From Carallia brachiata (Eukaryota; Streptophyta; Magnoliopsida; Malpighiales; Rhizophoraceae): DNA of 64,000 nucleotides. The stretch lies in NCBI GenBank assembly GCA_021464245.1, contig JADCRB010000064.1:3014275-3078274 (forward strand), in the 5' to 3' direction. Below are positions 1-11,638 of this stretch, piece by piece (position 1 is the stretch's first letter; each line of letters opens with the position of its first letter). Below the pieces are notes generated by a model, which saw nothing but the letters and a program-made list of their open reading frames with translations, ran no database searches and was not told the origin of the DNA. Position numbers and translations under genes: made by a program.

Positions 1-318
1 TTTATAAAATTTAAAATATTATTTTGAATTTTTATATTCTTTTAAAAAAAATCTTGAATTATTTTTTATTATATAATTTTTTTATTTTGAAAACTGTTTG
101 TTAGAAAATTTTTGAATTTCTTAAATTATCAAATTTTTTATAAAAAATGTCATGTTATAAAAAATGATGAATTTAATTAGTGAGTCTACTCAAATCTGAC
201 ACGAAATTAAAGTGACCAAATCCTGACGAATAAGAAGTTAACTTGCCCATAATAATATAACTCGAAACGATTCAAAGGAACGACCCATCTTGACCCTTCT
301 ACAGAAGGTTCACCCCTC
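1..318. other. AT-rich intergenic DNA
   Basis: No coding potential is visible. The stretch is AT-rich with poly-A and poly-T runs and ends at the target duplication of the LINE fragment that follows. Confidence 0.6.
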
Positions 319-328
319 TCCATATTCT

Positions 329-722
329 TTTTTTTTTTTTTTGGTTGAAAAAGAGGTTTTACACCATAACCGAACTAATTAAAAACTACAGAACGAGGCC
401 ATCTGACCCCAATGGCATCTTGCCAAATTAGCTGTTTGACATCCTCAGGAGGTTCTTGTAGAATTTGGATGCCCACGGGCTTCGAAAATGCAGCATTGGC
501 TAGGCAATCCGTGACCTTGTTTCCTTCCCTGTGCACATGCTGGACAGTCACCCTCCATGGCCTGTGCAGTAGCTCGTGGCACCCTTTAATCACATTCACA
601 TGCGGATGGGTTGAAAGTATCTCATTAGAGAAGGAGGAAATTGCTAATAGTGAGTCAACTTCCAGACAAATTTTTCTGTACCCAAAGTTCCATACTAAGT
701 CTAAACCACTATATATACCCTA
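329..722 (-). mobile_element. 5'-truncated LINE fragment with RNase H domain and poly(A) tail
   Basis: On the minus strand the segment encodes the C-terminal half of a plant LINE-type RNase H domain: GLDLVWNFGYRKICLEVDS, then a stretch with HVHREGNKVTDCLANAA, then a stop near 375. It continues into a short 3' tail ending in a run of T on the plus strand (about 328-342), which is a poly(A) tail in the element's own orientation. The 10-bp sequence tccatattct lies on both sides (319-328 and 723-732), as expected for a target-site duplication. Only the last 120 or so codons of the element remain, so it is dead. A domesticated RNase H gene is less likely because the tail and flanking duplication are present. 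Confidence 0.8.
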
Positions 723-732
723 TCCATATTCT

Positions 733-1571
733 AGCATTCACATATGTTGGTTTCTTAGATATTAAATGCAAAACGTCCAAGCCCTGAAAGTCTTCGGTTC
801 CTTTGGAGGGCCCATTATTCTTATCTTTTGCCACCCCATGAATTAGAGGATCCAGTATTAGGCCGCAATTCATTTTCTTACGAAGACCCAAAAGTTAAGG
901 GACTAGCCTCTCATGCTGTCCAATAAGGGTTTTGCCTCAAAGAGTCTAAAAAGATCCAACACCCAAAAAACCAGTCTTAAAAAATTACATAGAATATTCC
1001 ACCAAGACGACATAATCTAAATGGTGTCTGAAAACCTGCAAAATATAGGATAATAATAATTTTTGTGTTTTCAGTGTCTAAAAGCTTAACCCTGAGAGCG
1101 ATATCTGAAAAAGAAAACATTTACACAACCTTTCTCCACAGTACAAACTGTCAAGCATGCAGTTGCGTCCCTTGCCATGTCTATGGGGACTACAGCATGT
1201 GTTAAAAGCCAAGCGAAATACAGGAAGGTGCTATATATGGCCTTTGCACCTCTCGCATTCACGACCACCAAAGGAACAATCATCCAGGGCATAAGGGGAT
1301 AAGCATCTACAACATTCAACAATTGAAGGATACGGCACTTGCCAGCATGAAACTTGTTCATAAAAAGCAATTACGAGTAAGAAAATGAACATATTTGAAA
1401 GGGTACTACTCTAATACATTAAAAATAAAACAATCAAGAGAAACATGGCATAGCTCGACACAATCATCATAGGACTCCAAATCCTGATGGAGATAAAGAG
1501 TATAAATTAAAAGCCAATAAAAAACCAGGATAAACAGCTAAGGTGCTTTGTATGGCCATTGCACCTCACAC
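733..1571. other. Intergenic, no recognised gene
   Basis: Short open frames are present but none resembles a known protein. A motif near 1224-1262 (ggtgctatatatggcctttgcacc) recurs imperfectly near 1540-1575 just beyond the F-box stop, suggesting a small local duplication. Confidence 0.4.
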
Positions 1572-2755
1572 TCACAGAAAATGACGATATATCACTGAAG
1601 CACATAGAACCACATAGCTAGGCTTAAATGCGGACGGTGCAACACCATGACTATGGAGGACAATTAACCGGAAGTAGGCTGTTAGTGTGAAATAAATACG
1701 CTCACGTTTCCTGATGAAGCGCTTGAGGCTCCTTGCTTTTTGTGTCTCCATATCGTAAGCAACATAGGTAAATCCATGGGACCCGAAGGCATGAATTATC
1801 AACTGCTGGTCTACACAGACATCAAAGTGCGAAGGTCTACAAGCAACCAGGGGATATAGGGGAAGCGTGCATCTGTGATAGCAGGTCCAGCTCCCTGAAT
1901 CAATGTCCAAGAGGAGTATCTCAAGTGTATGCTGATGGACCACCCGACCACATGAAAGATAATCACCCAGCTTGTAAAATGCCTCCAAGGATCTCCACAG
2001 GGAGAATCATACAAGCAAATAGTCTCTCGATCAACGTCCATAACCATTATTCTGCGATCTTGGATCCAGTAGAGGTACCCTCCAATATACAACGGGACAG
2101 TTCCCTTTGGAAGCAGTTATCTCTGCGCATAGGCGCAATTCCAGTGATTTTTCTCCACGTAGAATCCAACCCAAATCTTAAGACATACCAATGGCGAACG
2201 TAACTGAAGTCCCCCAAAAAAAAAACCAACTTAAGTTCGCCAGAAACAGGACCGCGTGCTATACCGCATGCACAATCGCTGTACTGATCTAGTCTGTGAG
2301 ATTCAGGCGGGGTAACTGGAACAACAGCTTGCATGGTCAAAGGGTTGGCAACGTAATACATCTTCCTGGGCCAAAATCGGAAGAGTGCTAAACCATCAAC
2401 ACTATCCACAAATATTCCGGGATAACTAGGGCTTAGATTTGTAATTTCAAATTTTCCATTGCCCTTAATCTCAAGGAAGCGAGCGCCAATGGAGGGATTG
2501 GTCTCTGCAAGAAGACACCAGGTTTCGCATGGCGTAGGTGCATCTGAGGGAAGCGGGGCTCACGGATGATAGAAGCCCAGGGTTTGCAAACGTACCTCAT
2601 GCTACTTAAGAGGCACGTAGCTGGAAGACAAGAGAGGACGCCAGAGATGATATCATCGGGAAGGCAAGCAAGAGCAAAACTGTTCTCCTTCTTCTTCTGT
2701 GCTTCAGCTTCTTGTTTTGAGAACAACAGTTGCTCATCTTCCTGGCCTTAATCAT
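1572..2755 (-). pseudogene. F-box protein, frameshifted remnant
   Basis: Intact members of this family are substrate receptors of SCF ubiquitin ligases. The N-terminal F-box is clear (LPDDIISGVLSCLPATCLL, then RYVCKPWASIIREPRF; about 2550-2660). It is followed by an F-box-associated region with pieces such as FEITNLSPSYPGIFVDS, VPLYIGGYLYWIQDR and ILLLDIDSGSWTCY, and ends at a stop at 1572. The reading frame changes near 2725, 2512, 2100 and 1985. Each change joins two stretches that fit a single F-box protein, and no plausible introns lie there. The only upstream ATG (2755) is out of frame with the F-box. I read it as a single-exon F-box gene with about four indels. Sequence error is the alternative. 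Confidence 0.7.
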
Positions 2756-5553
2756 CTTCTTGTTCTGCATATCCCTGTTTCCACAAGTGTGTACTTCAGC
2801 ACAGGCAACAAGAAGTAAAATTCTGTTTAGGAATCGGTAACTTTGAACAAACAGTCAACAACTCATTGCAAGTCCGGCAGCCCAACAAAAACAGACCACC
2901 GCTGTCAGTAAGATGATGAGACAAGATAATGTCGGATACAATTGATATATATATAGAATAAATAGCGAAATGCTAATGATTCAGCAATTAGCAGCGGAAG
3001 TTTAAGCTAAATAAAAGAAAAAGAGGATCGAAATGGATGCAATAAATTTAAGGAACACAAACCTGAAAAAGCCCAAATCGATTTCCTGATGTCACTCTTA
3101 CAAGCTCCAAGGAAACCCCCAGATATTAAAAAAAAGGCTTCCCAAATCAGTGAGCTCATCGAAGAACCCTACCAGATCTTTTTTTTTTTTAAAAAAAAAA
3201 ACCCAAACTTCTACCTCCGCCGCGGTCGACGGACCAAATCAGGTATCCGCCCAGCCGCCGATCGTTCAACTCCTTTTAAGTTAATACTACTATGAAAGAA
3301 TGATTTGTTCTTAAATATTTAGGGTTTAAATTAATATTAACAAATAATTAGCTGCTGAGCTTTTTCCATAAAATCGAAAGTGATAAAAAAAAATTAAAAA
3401 AAAAACTCAGACAAAGGAATTATCGATCTACTGGAAGAATGCGAAGAAGACGAAATAGAAGAAAGGAAAGAAAAAACAAAAAAAAAAACCAGGAAGAACA
3501 ATTAAAAAAAAAAGGGACCTTTTGTCTCTTTCTTTCTCCTCTTCTACTCTCTTCTCCTCCGTTGTTGTCTCGGTATTCTTCATTTCCTACGCACGGCACA
3601 GCAGCACAGCACCACAATGCCGCCCGCCTCTCCCCTTCAAATGTATTTTAATTTTTATTTCTTTTTTTTTTTATCATGCCATTTAATTAATAATAAGTGT
3701 TTAAATGAAAAGTGTAATTACATGTCCCGAGATTTTTGTCTTGAGATTTTATACTGAACGAAACTGCAGTTATTATTTTTGAAATGTAAAAATAACAACT
3801 GATTCAAAAATATTAGTTTTAGTTTCAAAAATAATAATTTCAGTTTCATTCGACACATAATTCAACACAAAAATCACCGACCCACCAGCATTTATTCTTA
3901 AATAAATATCTCCCTCAGTTTCGTAAAAAAAAAATAAAAAGTGTTTGAATAAGGAGAGAGTGTCTGGGCTTAGACTGAGGCCATGAATGATGGGTCTTTA
4001 AAATGGCAGCTGCTCCATGGGCTGTGCTGGGCCTTGGGAGTCTTTATATTCCCAAGATGATATGTGCACACGGTTGCACGGCCTCGTTTAGTGGCTTCTT
4101 GCAGTTGTTGTTCCCTTCAATCCACAAGGCATGCGCAAGAATTGGTCTTTTAAATTATGGCTTGGCAAAATATGAATCTGTGATGATTTTATCAGCAAAT
4201 CATATATCACAATTTTTTTTTCCAGCTGGTTAAGAATATTTGATGATTTTATTGGTTTATATCATAAATTCACTGTGTTGAGTTAATGGTATAGAGTATG
4301 TTATTGTTGGATAATACTGTGAGATAAAGTGCTGTTAATAGAATTATTATGAGTGTTAAGGATAAAAGTATTGTTACTTAAAGTTGCATGTTATTTCGTG
4401 AAACGAGTAAAAATAATGTGAAAAAAATCAAATTAAATTTTGTTTGTTTGATAAAATTACTATTAAAATGGTTGTTAATACGTAAAATTACCATAAAAGC
4501 ATGATTATTAATTTATTTTATTTTAAAAAATTTTAAATATTTGACAATGTTAAATTTAAATATTGAGAACTCTACATAGTCTAAATAGCCCACAATAATA
4601 TATTTTTATATATAAAAATATCACCATTGACTGTTGTCTTTGATACCACAAATAATTAGTAATCTGTCTTGATTTAAACTATCATATTCGTCTTTCATTG
4701 TATGATTTGCTAATGTAATAGTGAAGTGAAATGAAATTTGAGACTTTACTTGAAGGTCATTACCCACAATTAGGAGTAATTTGTCACCTTTGCTCATTAA
4801 AGATATTATTTAATTGCTAAAACTGGATCATCCTATGTCAAAAGTGAACAAATTGGAAGAAATTTTCTCCTTCTATGTTGTCACCCGCACATGAAGTGAT
4901 TACTTGATGTTTTTAACTTTGAAGGTATGATCGCCACATAAATTTGTTGTTTGTCTGGATCGAGTCTTAGGATTTGTTTCGAGAATATCGAGCAATGGTT
5001 CTTCTCTCTCTCTCTCTCTCTACAACGTCAAAGAATTCTCAGTGTGCCATAAATTGAGATTAAGCTGCACTGATACGCTTAAAAAGTCATCCAACTGTTG
5101 CGATGCAGAGTATGAGAAATTCCAAACTCCATTTGTTAATTATGACTACAATGCTATAATTAAGATTTTCTTGGATTTTCATTTTCTCAAAATGGATTTT
5201 GTTGGATTTTCCTAACATATACTGTAAATTCGAGAATCAATAAATCGAAGATTTTGTTCACAATAATTAAAATTCTCTTTGATTTTTAAAAAGGTTTTTT
5301 TTGGATTTTCATTCTTTCAAAAAAAAGGATTTTGTTGACCGTGAACTTCTAATACAAATAGTATTAACAGTATGTCACTAAGTGTGAGATCAAGAGTTCA
5401 AACTCTCAATCTCTCCAACTGTCTCTTTTTTTCTAATTAGTTGGTTTAGATTATAAAATAAAAAAAAAAAAGGATTCTGTTGGATTTTCTAATCGCTGGC
5501 TCTTATTTACTTTTCAACATTCGTGATTACATCCAAAACGGCAGATTATGATT
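2756..5553. other. Intergenic, AT-rich
   Basis: The stretch holds poly-A/T runs, a purine-rich then pyrimidine-rich segment (3430-3570) and a CT microsatellite (about 5003-5021). The open frames at 3089-3295, 3439-3651 and 4003-4233 are low complexity or match nothing I know. No gene is supported. Confidence 0.5.
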
Positions 5554-5785
5554 GGTTAAAAGTATATTAATATCAATTTTTTTAAAGAGAGTAATATTGA
5601 ATATTTTGAAAATTATGTCATAAGAAATTAAAAATATGTAATTATAAAAAAAAGATAATTTTTTTTTTAATTTAACAATGTTAAAAAAATTAATAATTTT
5701 TTACATAATTATATATTTTAAAATATTTTATTACACAATTTTTAAAATATTTAATATTACTCTTTAAAAAATACCATTATTTACC
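5554..5785. repeat. Palindromic foldback (MITE-like)
   Basis: The two halves are inverted copies. The left arm contains aaagagagtaatattgaat and the right arm contains its near-complement, attcaatattactctttaaa-like sequence at about 5740-5768, with extended similarity across more than 80 bp. The element is AT-rich, non-coding and about 230 bp long, the usual appearance of a MITE. No clean target duplication was found. Confidence 0.55.
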
Positions 5786-5989
5786 ACTTTAAAGTTCTAA
5801 CATTCATTACATTGTGATTGGCCAGAAAAAAATATATATTTATGGTTTGATGGTAAGATTTGTTAATAGTAAATGATATTACTTTTTGTTTTGTTTTTTT
5901 TTTAAAAGAAAATCTTATTTTAGCATATAGCAAAATCTTCTAACTTGGATATTAAAACTTAAATAAAAGCCAATTAATAATAGAACATT

Positions 5990-6170
5990 ATTTTAGAGAC
6001 AGAATTTTCAATTTAAAAAATTATCTAATAATAACATTATATTTTTTAATAATAATATACTTATTTTAAGTAACAAAAAATAAAATGATAAAATTTTATT
6101 ATTAAAAATATAAATATTATTATTTAAAATTAAAAAATTTATTATTTTTTAAATATTTTATCGATTAAAA
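5990..6170. repeat. Dispersed AT-rich repeat, copy 1
   Basis: The core gataaaattttattatt with flanking aatataaatattattatt recurs with recognisable order at about 55640-55790, and in weaker form at about 8425-8520. All three are non-coding and consist almost entirely of A and T. Confidence 0.4.
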
Positions 6171-6210
6171 ACTCATTGGATTCCATAATTTTTCCCTTAA
6201 TAATAGTACT

Positions 6211-6271
6211 TTTTTTTCTAATTATGTGATTGTTGCTCACTTTTTTTTCTAATTATGTGATTGTTGCTCAC
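6211..6271. repeat. Tandem duplication, period 31 bp
   Basis: The unit beginning with a T run followed by ctaattatgtgattgttgct occurs twice back to back and near-identically. It is non-coding. Confidence 0.85.
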
Positions 6272-6970
6272 TGCCCTCAGTTATATTAATATTTTTAATT
6301 TTAAACTTTTAAATATTTGTATATTTAAGTGTTAAATCTTTTGGACATTTCATTTAAATTTTAAACTTCTTAATTTTCTATCAAATCAGTTCATCTGTTT
6401 ATTAAAGTGATCTATTAATTAAAACAATATTTAATTTATATATTTAATTTTTAAAAAATAATTTTTATTAAGTTAAACTCATTTATTAATCGATTGACCA
6501 TTTTTTATAATTTAAAAGACTGATATAATATGAAATTAAAAAATTTAATACTCAAATAAAATATCAAAAAAAATTTAAAATTAAAAAAAAATTTAAAAAT
6601 TTAAATTTTAAAATATCGATATCGCCGTCAGCCATTGCCGAATTGTTAGAATAACGTCTGGTTGTTGACCAAACCTGCCCATGTAACAGGAACTTAATTG
6701 AAGAAAACTGAAGATTTATTTATCTGATAAAATAAAGGTTTTATCAAGATTTATGAGACATTGACGACATACAGTCCACTAGTATCTGCAATCAGCATTT
6801 CATTTAAAAGTACAATACACAGCACTGACATGATGATTAATATCTCACTAATATGACTGCTAGAAATTGCTGAACAAAGAAACAAGTTATTTATTTTTCT
6901 CCAGTACCATTAAACACACTGGCTAAGATAAAACTATCCATAATAATATTAATAAGAAATTCCATCAAGT

Positions 6971-8278
6971 TCAAGGGCATTTAGGCCGGTTGCGACGAGT
7001 GGTCATTTGCGTGTAGCACTTGCCACACATCTCCCTGTTACCATAAGTCCCTGGGGGCACACATTTGCATCTGTCACAGCAAGTCATGCAGGCTCTAACG
7101 CATACATTCTTCCTTGAATGCAGTTTGCACCTCTCCCCACAAAGTGGGATGCAGTCTGCCACCAAAATCACCCACATAGACATTGTTTACAATTTCAGAT
7201 TTATGACAATAGAAGTATTCACAGAAAAAAAGCAATAAATGGGGAAGAAATGCTACCTGTTCTCGTTCTAACTGGAGGACTAGTCGGGGGTTTCACTGGT
7301 GGTGCAGGAGCAGGTGGCGTGCTAACTGGAGGGGCTGGAGATGGAGGCTTGTAAACTGGTGGAACTGGAGTGGGAGGCTTGTAAACTGGAGGTGCTGGAG
7401 TGGGAGGCCTGTAAACTGGTGGAGCAGGAGTGGGTGGCCTGTAAACTGGTGGAGCTGGAGTGGGGGGCTTGTAGACTGGAGGCGCAGGAGTGGGGGGCTT
7501 GTAGACTGGAGGCGCAGGAGTGGGGGGCTTGTAGACTGGAGGAGCTGGAGCTGGGGGCTTGTAGACTGGTGGAGCTGGAGCTGGGGGCTTGTAGACTGGA
7601 GGAGCAGGAGTGGGAGGCTTGTAAATTGGGGGAGCAGGAGTAGGAGGCTTGTAGACTGGAGGGGGAGGGGTAGATGGCTTCTCTGGGATCGCAGGCGCTG
7701 GTGTTAAATCTTTGATTTCAAGATCCTGCACCAGATTGCATAGTTAATTTATTATAATGCTGAGCATCAATGCATATACTGTTGAGTAAATAGATCAGAA
7801 AGTTAATGACTTTCATCTTAATTTGTCCGTAATAAAGCTTGAAGATATGGAGGAGATCTCTTAAGATATTGCTATACAGTTAACTAAGAGTATAGACCAC
7901 TGGGAACAATGGTCTACTTTAAACTGTGCCCTGTAGTGACCAGTGAGCTTTTAGTTGCGGTTAAGATGGACTACAACCTTAAACTTAGGATCGGTACTAT
8001 GTGAACTCATCTGAATATGTAGCTATTAATCTACAAGTGAGAAAAGAACTAGCCAAAACGACAATGACTTAAAGATTACCTTCTCCTTGAACTCTCCATC
8101 AGTATATGAAGCCTGCGAGAAACAAAGGAAACCGAAAGAATTAGAAACGCATGTCAACTAAAATGAAGTAGCTAGTGTTGTGTTGTGTAGTGTAGTGAGG
8201 GATATTAGAGATAAGCCATGCCTTTGAAGTTACAGCAAGAAGAGCAGCAACAAGAAACAACAAGGCTTTGAAAGCCAT
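6971..8278 (-). CDS. Proline-rich gibberellin-regulated protein (GASA14/Snakin type)
   Basis: A secreted cell-wall peptide of the GASA/Snakin family; Arabidopsis GASA14 has the same Pro-rich layout. Four exons: 8278-8234, 8112-8080, 7725-7257 and 7155-6971, giving 243 residues. The N-terminus ([15 protein letters not shown]) is a signal peptide. Exon 3 encodes about 12 repeats of the 10-residue type [10 protein letters not shown]. The last exon carries the C-terminal GASA domain with all 12 cysteines ([31 protein letters not shown]). The exon 3/4 junction rebuilds an Asp codon (RT-DCIPLC). The exon 1 end is uncertain: a GT donor at 8233 gives the form above, while a GC donor at 8221 would add VTSK. 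Gibberellin or other hormone control is typical of the family but not shown here. Confidence 0.9.
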
Positions 8279-8360
8279 TGTAAAGGAAGCAGCCACAGAA
8301 GGCTAATGAAGATCTAGTTACTACTAAGCACTGACTCTATTAGAAGGAACAGCTTCTGAT

Positions 8361-8370
8361 TATATATATA
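8361..8370 (-). promoter_or_regulatory. TATA box of the GASA-type gene
   Basis: The sequence tatatatata lies 83-92 bp upstream of the ATG at 8278, a normal plant TATA position allowing a 5' UTR of about 50-60 bp. Confidence 0.6.
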
Positions 8371-8424
8371 GAGGAAAAAAAAGGTTAGTAGTCAAATAAT
8401 TTTGACAGAAAGATGTAATTCGAA

Positions 8425-8520
8425 AGTGTTTTATAAAATAAAAATTTATTACTTAATTTTTTATTACATAAAATATAATTATTATTATTTAAAATTAATA
8501 ATTTATTACATTTAAAGTAA
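8425..8520. repeat. Dispersed AT-rich repeat, partial copy
   Basis: Sequence of the type tttattacataaaatataat then attattatttaaaattaata resembles the AT-rich repeats at 5990-6170 and 55640-55790. It lies in the upstream region of the GASA-type gene. Confidence 0.35.
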
Positions 8521-8734
8521 TTTCTCGTATCAAAATTTTTTAGTACTAAAACCGTCCTCTATACAGAGGTACTTATGGCATGTAACCCAAAACTGAAAAG
8601 AAGTAATCGTATGCAAGCTGGCGTTGCTGGCTCAAGCAAATGTGCATGCCAGCCAGCTTCATCATCAGATCACTGAGACACAGCACATCACTTTATGGCT
8701 TGCAGCACAAAAATCTGACCTACAGGGTAGACCG

Positions 8735-8740
8735 CACGTG
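8735..8740. promoter_or_regulatory. G-box (CACGTG) upstream of the GASA-type gene
   Basis: A perfect palindromic CACGTG sits about 460 bp upstream of the ATG; a second lies at 9510-9515. bZIP and bHLH factors bind this motif in plants. Relevance here is inferred from position only. Confidence 0.35.
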
Positions 8741-9751
8741 CCCCGAGGCGTTGGTCTCATAAAACAAGTTCATAAATGGACTCATTTTACCCTAAAACAG
8801 TGAGTGTCCACATTATTATATTAACCGGCACACGAGGCATGTCCTTTCAAATTTCGAGCCAAAGCCAAGAGCTTTCAGTGATCCAGGACTTGAAATGGTC
8901 AATTTGGTTTGGTGCGTTCTGCTGATTTAAATTATGCCGAGGTTAGGTTTGGCCATTGACCAACCAGAATGCACCACATGACCAAATGTGGCAGCATGTG
9001 GACCTAACTATTTGCTGTCAAAACTTACTAAAAAGGAGAGCGTTATGATTTCAAAAAGTTTGGATCTTTATTCTTTTCAGAGTTTCTGGTAAAATTGATG
9101 GTCTTTTTTACAGTTCTCTTTATTGTGTCCATCAGTTAATTCATATATGATGCTAAAGTTAAAAGCTTGAAAAACGACATAAAGTTCTGGGCTTAGCCTC
9201 TCTCCTGTGCTTCTTATACCCAACAGCGATACTCAAACTTTGCGTGTAGAACCAAGTTGATTCAATCCCAGAAACGCTAAGAATAAGGAGAAATGTTACG
9301 TATACAGAAATTTATATCCTAAGAATATACATGCTCAACAAAATAATGTTTTTTGTGTTGCTATATATGGAGAATTTCATATAATATTTATACTTTACGT
9401 TTAACAGTAATATTTATTTAAATTTAAATTTTATAAAAAAAATATATTTTATTACTTATATTCAACTGAATGTACCTAATTGGTTCAAGAATAAGATTAC
9501 ATGTGAATCCACGTGCTGCCAACATCGGTCAAACTGATTAATCTTATAGCTAGATTACATTGGTTTGGATATAATCCAGAAGGATCCATTTTGTGTTTTT
9601 ACTTGGTTTCCTTTTTCCAAGAAATACACGTATAGTTGTAAATTTGTAATCTAGCTTCTAGTAGTATCTTCCAATCCCATTGTACATGTCATGCTTTGCT
9701 TTGACATTTTGGAGGCAACTGCCAGATACAAATACAAAGTACATTTGGAAA

Positions 9752-10258
9752 GGGATATGTATAAAAAAAGTCCTAAACCTTTAGATTTTTTTTCATTTAA
9801 GTTCTAAATTTTTTTGAGATTTCATTTCAGTCCTAAACCTTTTCATTTTGCTCCAAATCAGTCCTTCCGTTAGTCAAACCGTTAAAAATTACTGTTCACT
9901 AACGGAAATTTTTTTAAAAAAGTAAAATACACTATTTCAATTCACCAGTTAACAGAAATACTTTGTATAATCTTAAAAAAAATAAAATAAAAAATAAAAA
10001 ATCTAAAATCTCAACTTACATGTTACTATTTGAGAGTAAAATACAAGCATTTAATAACAAAAAAAATATTTAAATAGTGTATTTTACCTTTTTAAAAAAA
10101 TTTCCGTTAGTGAACAGTAATTTTTAACAGTTTGACTAACGGAAGGACTGATTTGAAGCAAAATCAAAAGGTTTAGGACTGAAATGAAATCTCAAAAAAG
10201 TTTAAAACTTAAATGAAAAAAAATTTAAAGGTTTAGGACTTTTTTTTATGCATATCCC
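9752..10258. mobile_element. MITE with about 200-bp terminal inverted repeats, Mutator-like
   Basis: The ends are gggatatgtataaaaaaagt and its complement (acttttttttatgcatatccc-like). The inverted arms run inward about 170-200 bp (for example ccttccgttagtcaaaccgt on the left against acagtttgactaacggaagg on the right). Flanks carry catttggaaa (9742-9751) and catttgaaaa (10259-10268), a 10-bp duplication with one mismatch, or 9 bp exactly positioned. Long inverted repeats with 9-10 bp duplications are typical of Mutator-like elements. There is no coding capacity, so it is non-autonomous. Confidence 0.85.
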
Positions 10259-10268
10259 CATTTGAAAA

Positions 10269-11638
10269 TTGGAAATGAAAATTTTATGCTTGAAAGCAGA
10301 CAGATGAGTTGTCGGAGTGATGTAAATGTCTTGTACTGGGAGATGGAAAAAAGTATTGCAAAAAGATTATTACCTCACAGGATGGTGGCCTTTGTGGAGT
10401 GTTCAGGGCCAAATGCCCTGAGGAGGCAGTCTCTGCTGTGAGGAAATAATATTCTGACACTGCACAGCTTGCGCCAGTTCAGTCACACATAGACCCCACT
10501 TATTTACTCACAATTACACCAACAGATTTTGCTACTTCCTACTTAGGCATGTTTGTTGTTGTCATTGGTGATACCAGCCATTGAACTTATGACCTCAAGC
10601 ATGGACAATGCAATGCCAACGAGGCAACAAGGTGAATCTGCCGAGGCCTAGAAGCTCTTCAAGGCCTCGATACACGAATGTGCCAGGGCCTTGGACCCAA
10701 CTCCTTTCATATTTGTGATGTGACCCATTTACACGTTCATCGCAAAACATTGAATGCACACATTCCACTTCACCGGAGAATCAAATATCCTGCCCTGAAG
10801 AACGAAGATTTTTTCTGCTCTCCACTGTGCACAATAACTTCTTATGCATTAAGCAAAAGGAATCGTGTAAACGTGGAAACTAACAGAGGATTTTGTCAGT
10901 ATTACTCTTAGTGGTAAAGCCAGCTAGTTTTTCCTTTTTTTATTTTTTTTCCCCCTTTGTTTGAGAAAAGTTTTCTCTTACTACTTGCCAAGTTTATTGC
11001 TATTAAATTTTAACACGGCAACTGGAAACTCAACTGCAAATGCTTGTCTTTCCTTTTCCTTTTCCCCCTCGTAATGAAATAGAACTATGCCTCTAAGGGT
11101 AAGTTTGACGCAATGATTTGAGTTATTCCTTTAGTAACCTTAAAGTTACGAGTTCTAAGCATGAAAATAACCTTTTTGCAAAATGTAAAGGAAATACTGC
11201 GTGCATATGTGTCCACCCTCTCCTACTCTCGCACTAAGCCAAGGAGCACTTTGTGCACAAGAGAACCCTTTATTGTCAGTGATAACAGCAGAGAAACCAA
11301 GTGTGACAGAAAGTTATGGTCTAGTTAGACCAGCCCATTAGACTTGTTTACCAAAGCACCTATACAGGAGGGAGTGATCTCTCTGAGTGGGAAAGCAGCA
11401 AGTTTGAAGTGGAAAAGTAAAAGATTAAAGATTATGCGACTGTAAAACTGCAGAAACTAAGTGCCTACATCAGTAACCAATCTTTGGTTGGTTATTGTCG
11501 GGTATTCACCAATTAAGAGGCATAATATTGCACAAGACTCAGTTTACTTCTAGCTCTCAGCAGGTGCTTGTCAAATACAAATATTATGAATTGAGCACAG
11601 CTAAAAACAGGAAAAAAAAAAATCTCAGGCTTCTTGGT
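10269..11638. other. Intergenic, no recognised gene
   Basis: The frames at 10678-10911 and 11495-11677 match nothing known; the latter overlaps the 3' end of the HMA-type gene on the other strand. No clear RNA gene is visible. Confidence 0.4.

Noticed and set aside
3420..3651. Opposed Arg/Lys-rich and Ser/Phe-rich frames
   Set aside because: Purine/pyrimidine low-complexity sequence, not protein-like.
5350..5420. gagttcaaactc, resembling a tRNA B box
   Set aside because: No A box upstream and no cloverleaf; common motif by chance.
7118..7643. Plus-strand frames with repeats like [11 protein letters not shown]
   Set aside because: They are the antisense of the PVYKPP repeats; the minus-strand protein has splice sites, signal peptide and GASA domain.
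10380..10500. Minus-strand short frame followed by a donor-like gtaataatc, considered as an exon
   Set aside because: Protein not recognisable and no partner exon found.
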